From Thiothrix subterranea (GTDB lineage: Bacteria; Pseudomonadota; Gammaproteobacteria; Thiotrichales; Thiotrichaceae), in NCBI RefSeq assembly GCF_016772315.1, contig NZ_CP053482.1, positions 3,157,501 to 3,221,500 of the forward strand: a stretch of DNA of 64,000 bases. Reading direction: 5' to 3'. Each line of letters starts with the position of its first letter. Positions within the stretch are counted from its first letter, which is position 1. Below are positions 63,722 through 64,000 of this stretch, one piece after another. Made by a program: the position numbers and the translations under genes. The notes beneath the pieces were generated by a model. That model was not told where the DNA came from, did not search any database, and was given only the letters and a program-made list of their open reading frames with translations.

Positions 63722-64000
63722 TTAACTCTGGAAAAACTGCGTAGCCGTTTCGCCATCCGGTTGCTGTAACCAACGTTGGGTCAACGCTTCCACCCGCTCT
63801 GGGTAATGCGCCACCACGTCCCGCGCTGCGGTTTGCACCGCTGGCAACAAATGTTGATCGCGCAGCAAACTGGCAATTCGCAGCCGCACATCTCCCGTCT
63901 GGCGCGTTCCCAATACTTCGCCGGGGCCGCGCAATTCCAGATCAATATCCGCAATCATGAAACCGTCGGTGGTGGTGCGCATCGCATCCAGCCGTTTCCG
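63722..64000 (-). CDS. recG: ATP-dependent DNA helicase RecG (C-terminal part)
   Basis: The frame remains open to the window edge. The visible 92 residues contain RLDAMRTTTDGFMIADIDLE and LRGPGEVLGTRQTG, the conserved end of the RecG helicase domain. The tail has RLRIASLLRD. RecG reverses stalled replication forks. The gene starts outside the window. Confidence 0.92.
   Translation of the reverse strand, partial: RKRLDAMRTTTDGFMIADIDLELRGPGEVLGTRQTGDVRLRIASLLRDQHLLPAVQTAARDVVAHYPERVEALTQRWLQQPDGETATQFFQS

Overview
The window looks like a chromosomal segment of a gammaproteobacterium, most plausibly a Thiothrix-like sulfur bacterium of the Thiotrichales (the genus is a guess from gene content). 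Supporting it are gammaproteobacterial gene orders: hemA-prfA-prmC opposite a TPR gene-lolB-ispE-tRNA-Gln-prs-rplY-pth-ychF; petABC-sspA-sspB; and a minor-pilin operon ending in pilY1. The tmRNA tag ANDDSYALAA is also of gammaproteobacterial type.

Layout. 1-6100: end of a type II secretion cluster (gspE start, gspD), a Rossmann reductase, a DUF1015 protein, a membrane protein with a methionine heptad coiled coil, and lepB. 6258-19714: a complete type I-E CRISPR-Cas locus (cas3, then casA-casB-cas7-cas5-cas6e-cas1-cas2) with a 59-repeat array. A vapBC pair sits between cas3 and casA, and a broken antitoxin/PIN-toxin pair sits between cas2 and the leader. 19873-24133: a periplasmic protein, an MnmC with an eroded methyltransferase half, a cytochrome c5 lipoprotein, a 26-residue membrane peptide and ssrA. 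24134-27290: a remnant of an integrative element in ssrA (integrase, iteron-like repeats, a DUF6516/HTH pair, a phage-type repressor). 27297-31939: yheT-like hydrolase, a TacAT-type toxin-antitoxin pair, a decayed TIR-sulfatase-modifying-factor gene, hisC and a Nif3-like gene. 32221-39006: cytochrome bc1, sspAB, folA, pyrC and a formylglycine-generating-enzyme-like protein. 39595-45853: type IV minor pilins and PilY1. 45850-57663: conserved housekeeping genes. 57834-61594: a TIR-coiled-coil-TM-Sel1 gene split by an IS630-family insertion, followed by a MORN-repeat protein. 61692-64000: a Uma2 protein, a DUF4143 ATPase and the end of recG.

The best candidate for an undescribed system is a small RNA gene at about 9628-9753 on the minus strand, directly upstream of casA. 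It consists of two degenerate copies of the CRISPR repeat around one 33-nt spacer, with its own -10 element and an intrinsic terminator. Its spacer seed matches the casA promoter region, next to a 5'-AAG PAM, at spacer positions 1-5, 7-11 and 13-14. The only two mismatches in that stretch are at positions 6 and 12, which Cascade does not read. This is what a Cas-regulating RNA guide (CreR type) looks like: Cascade loaded with this RNA would silence its own operon.
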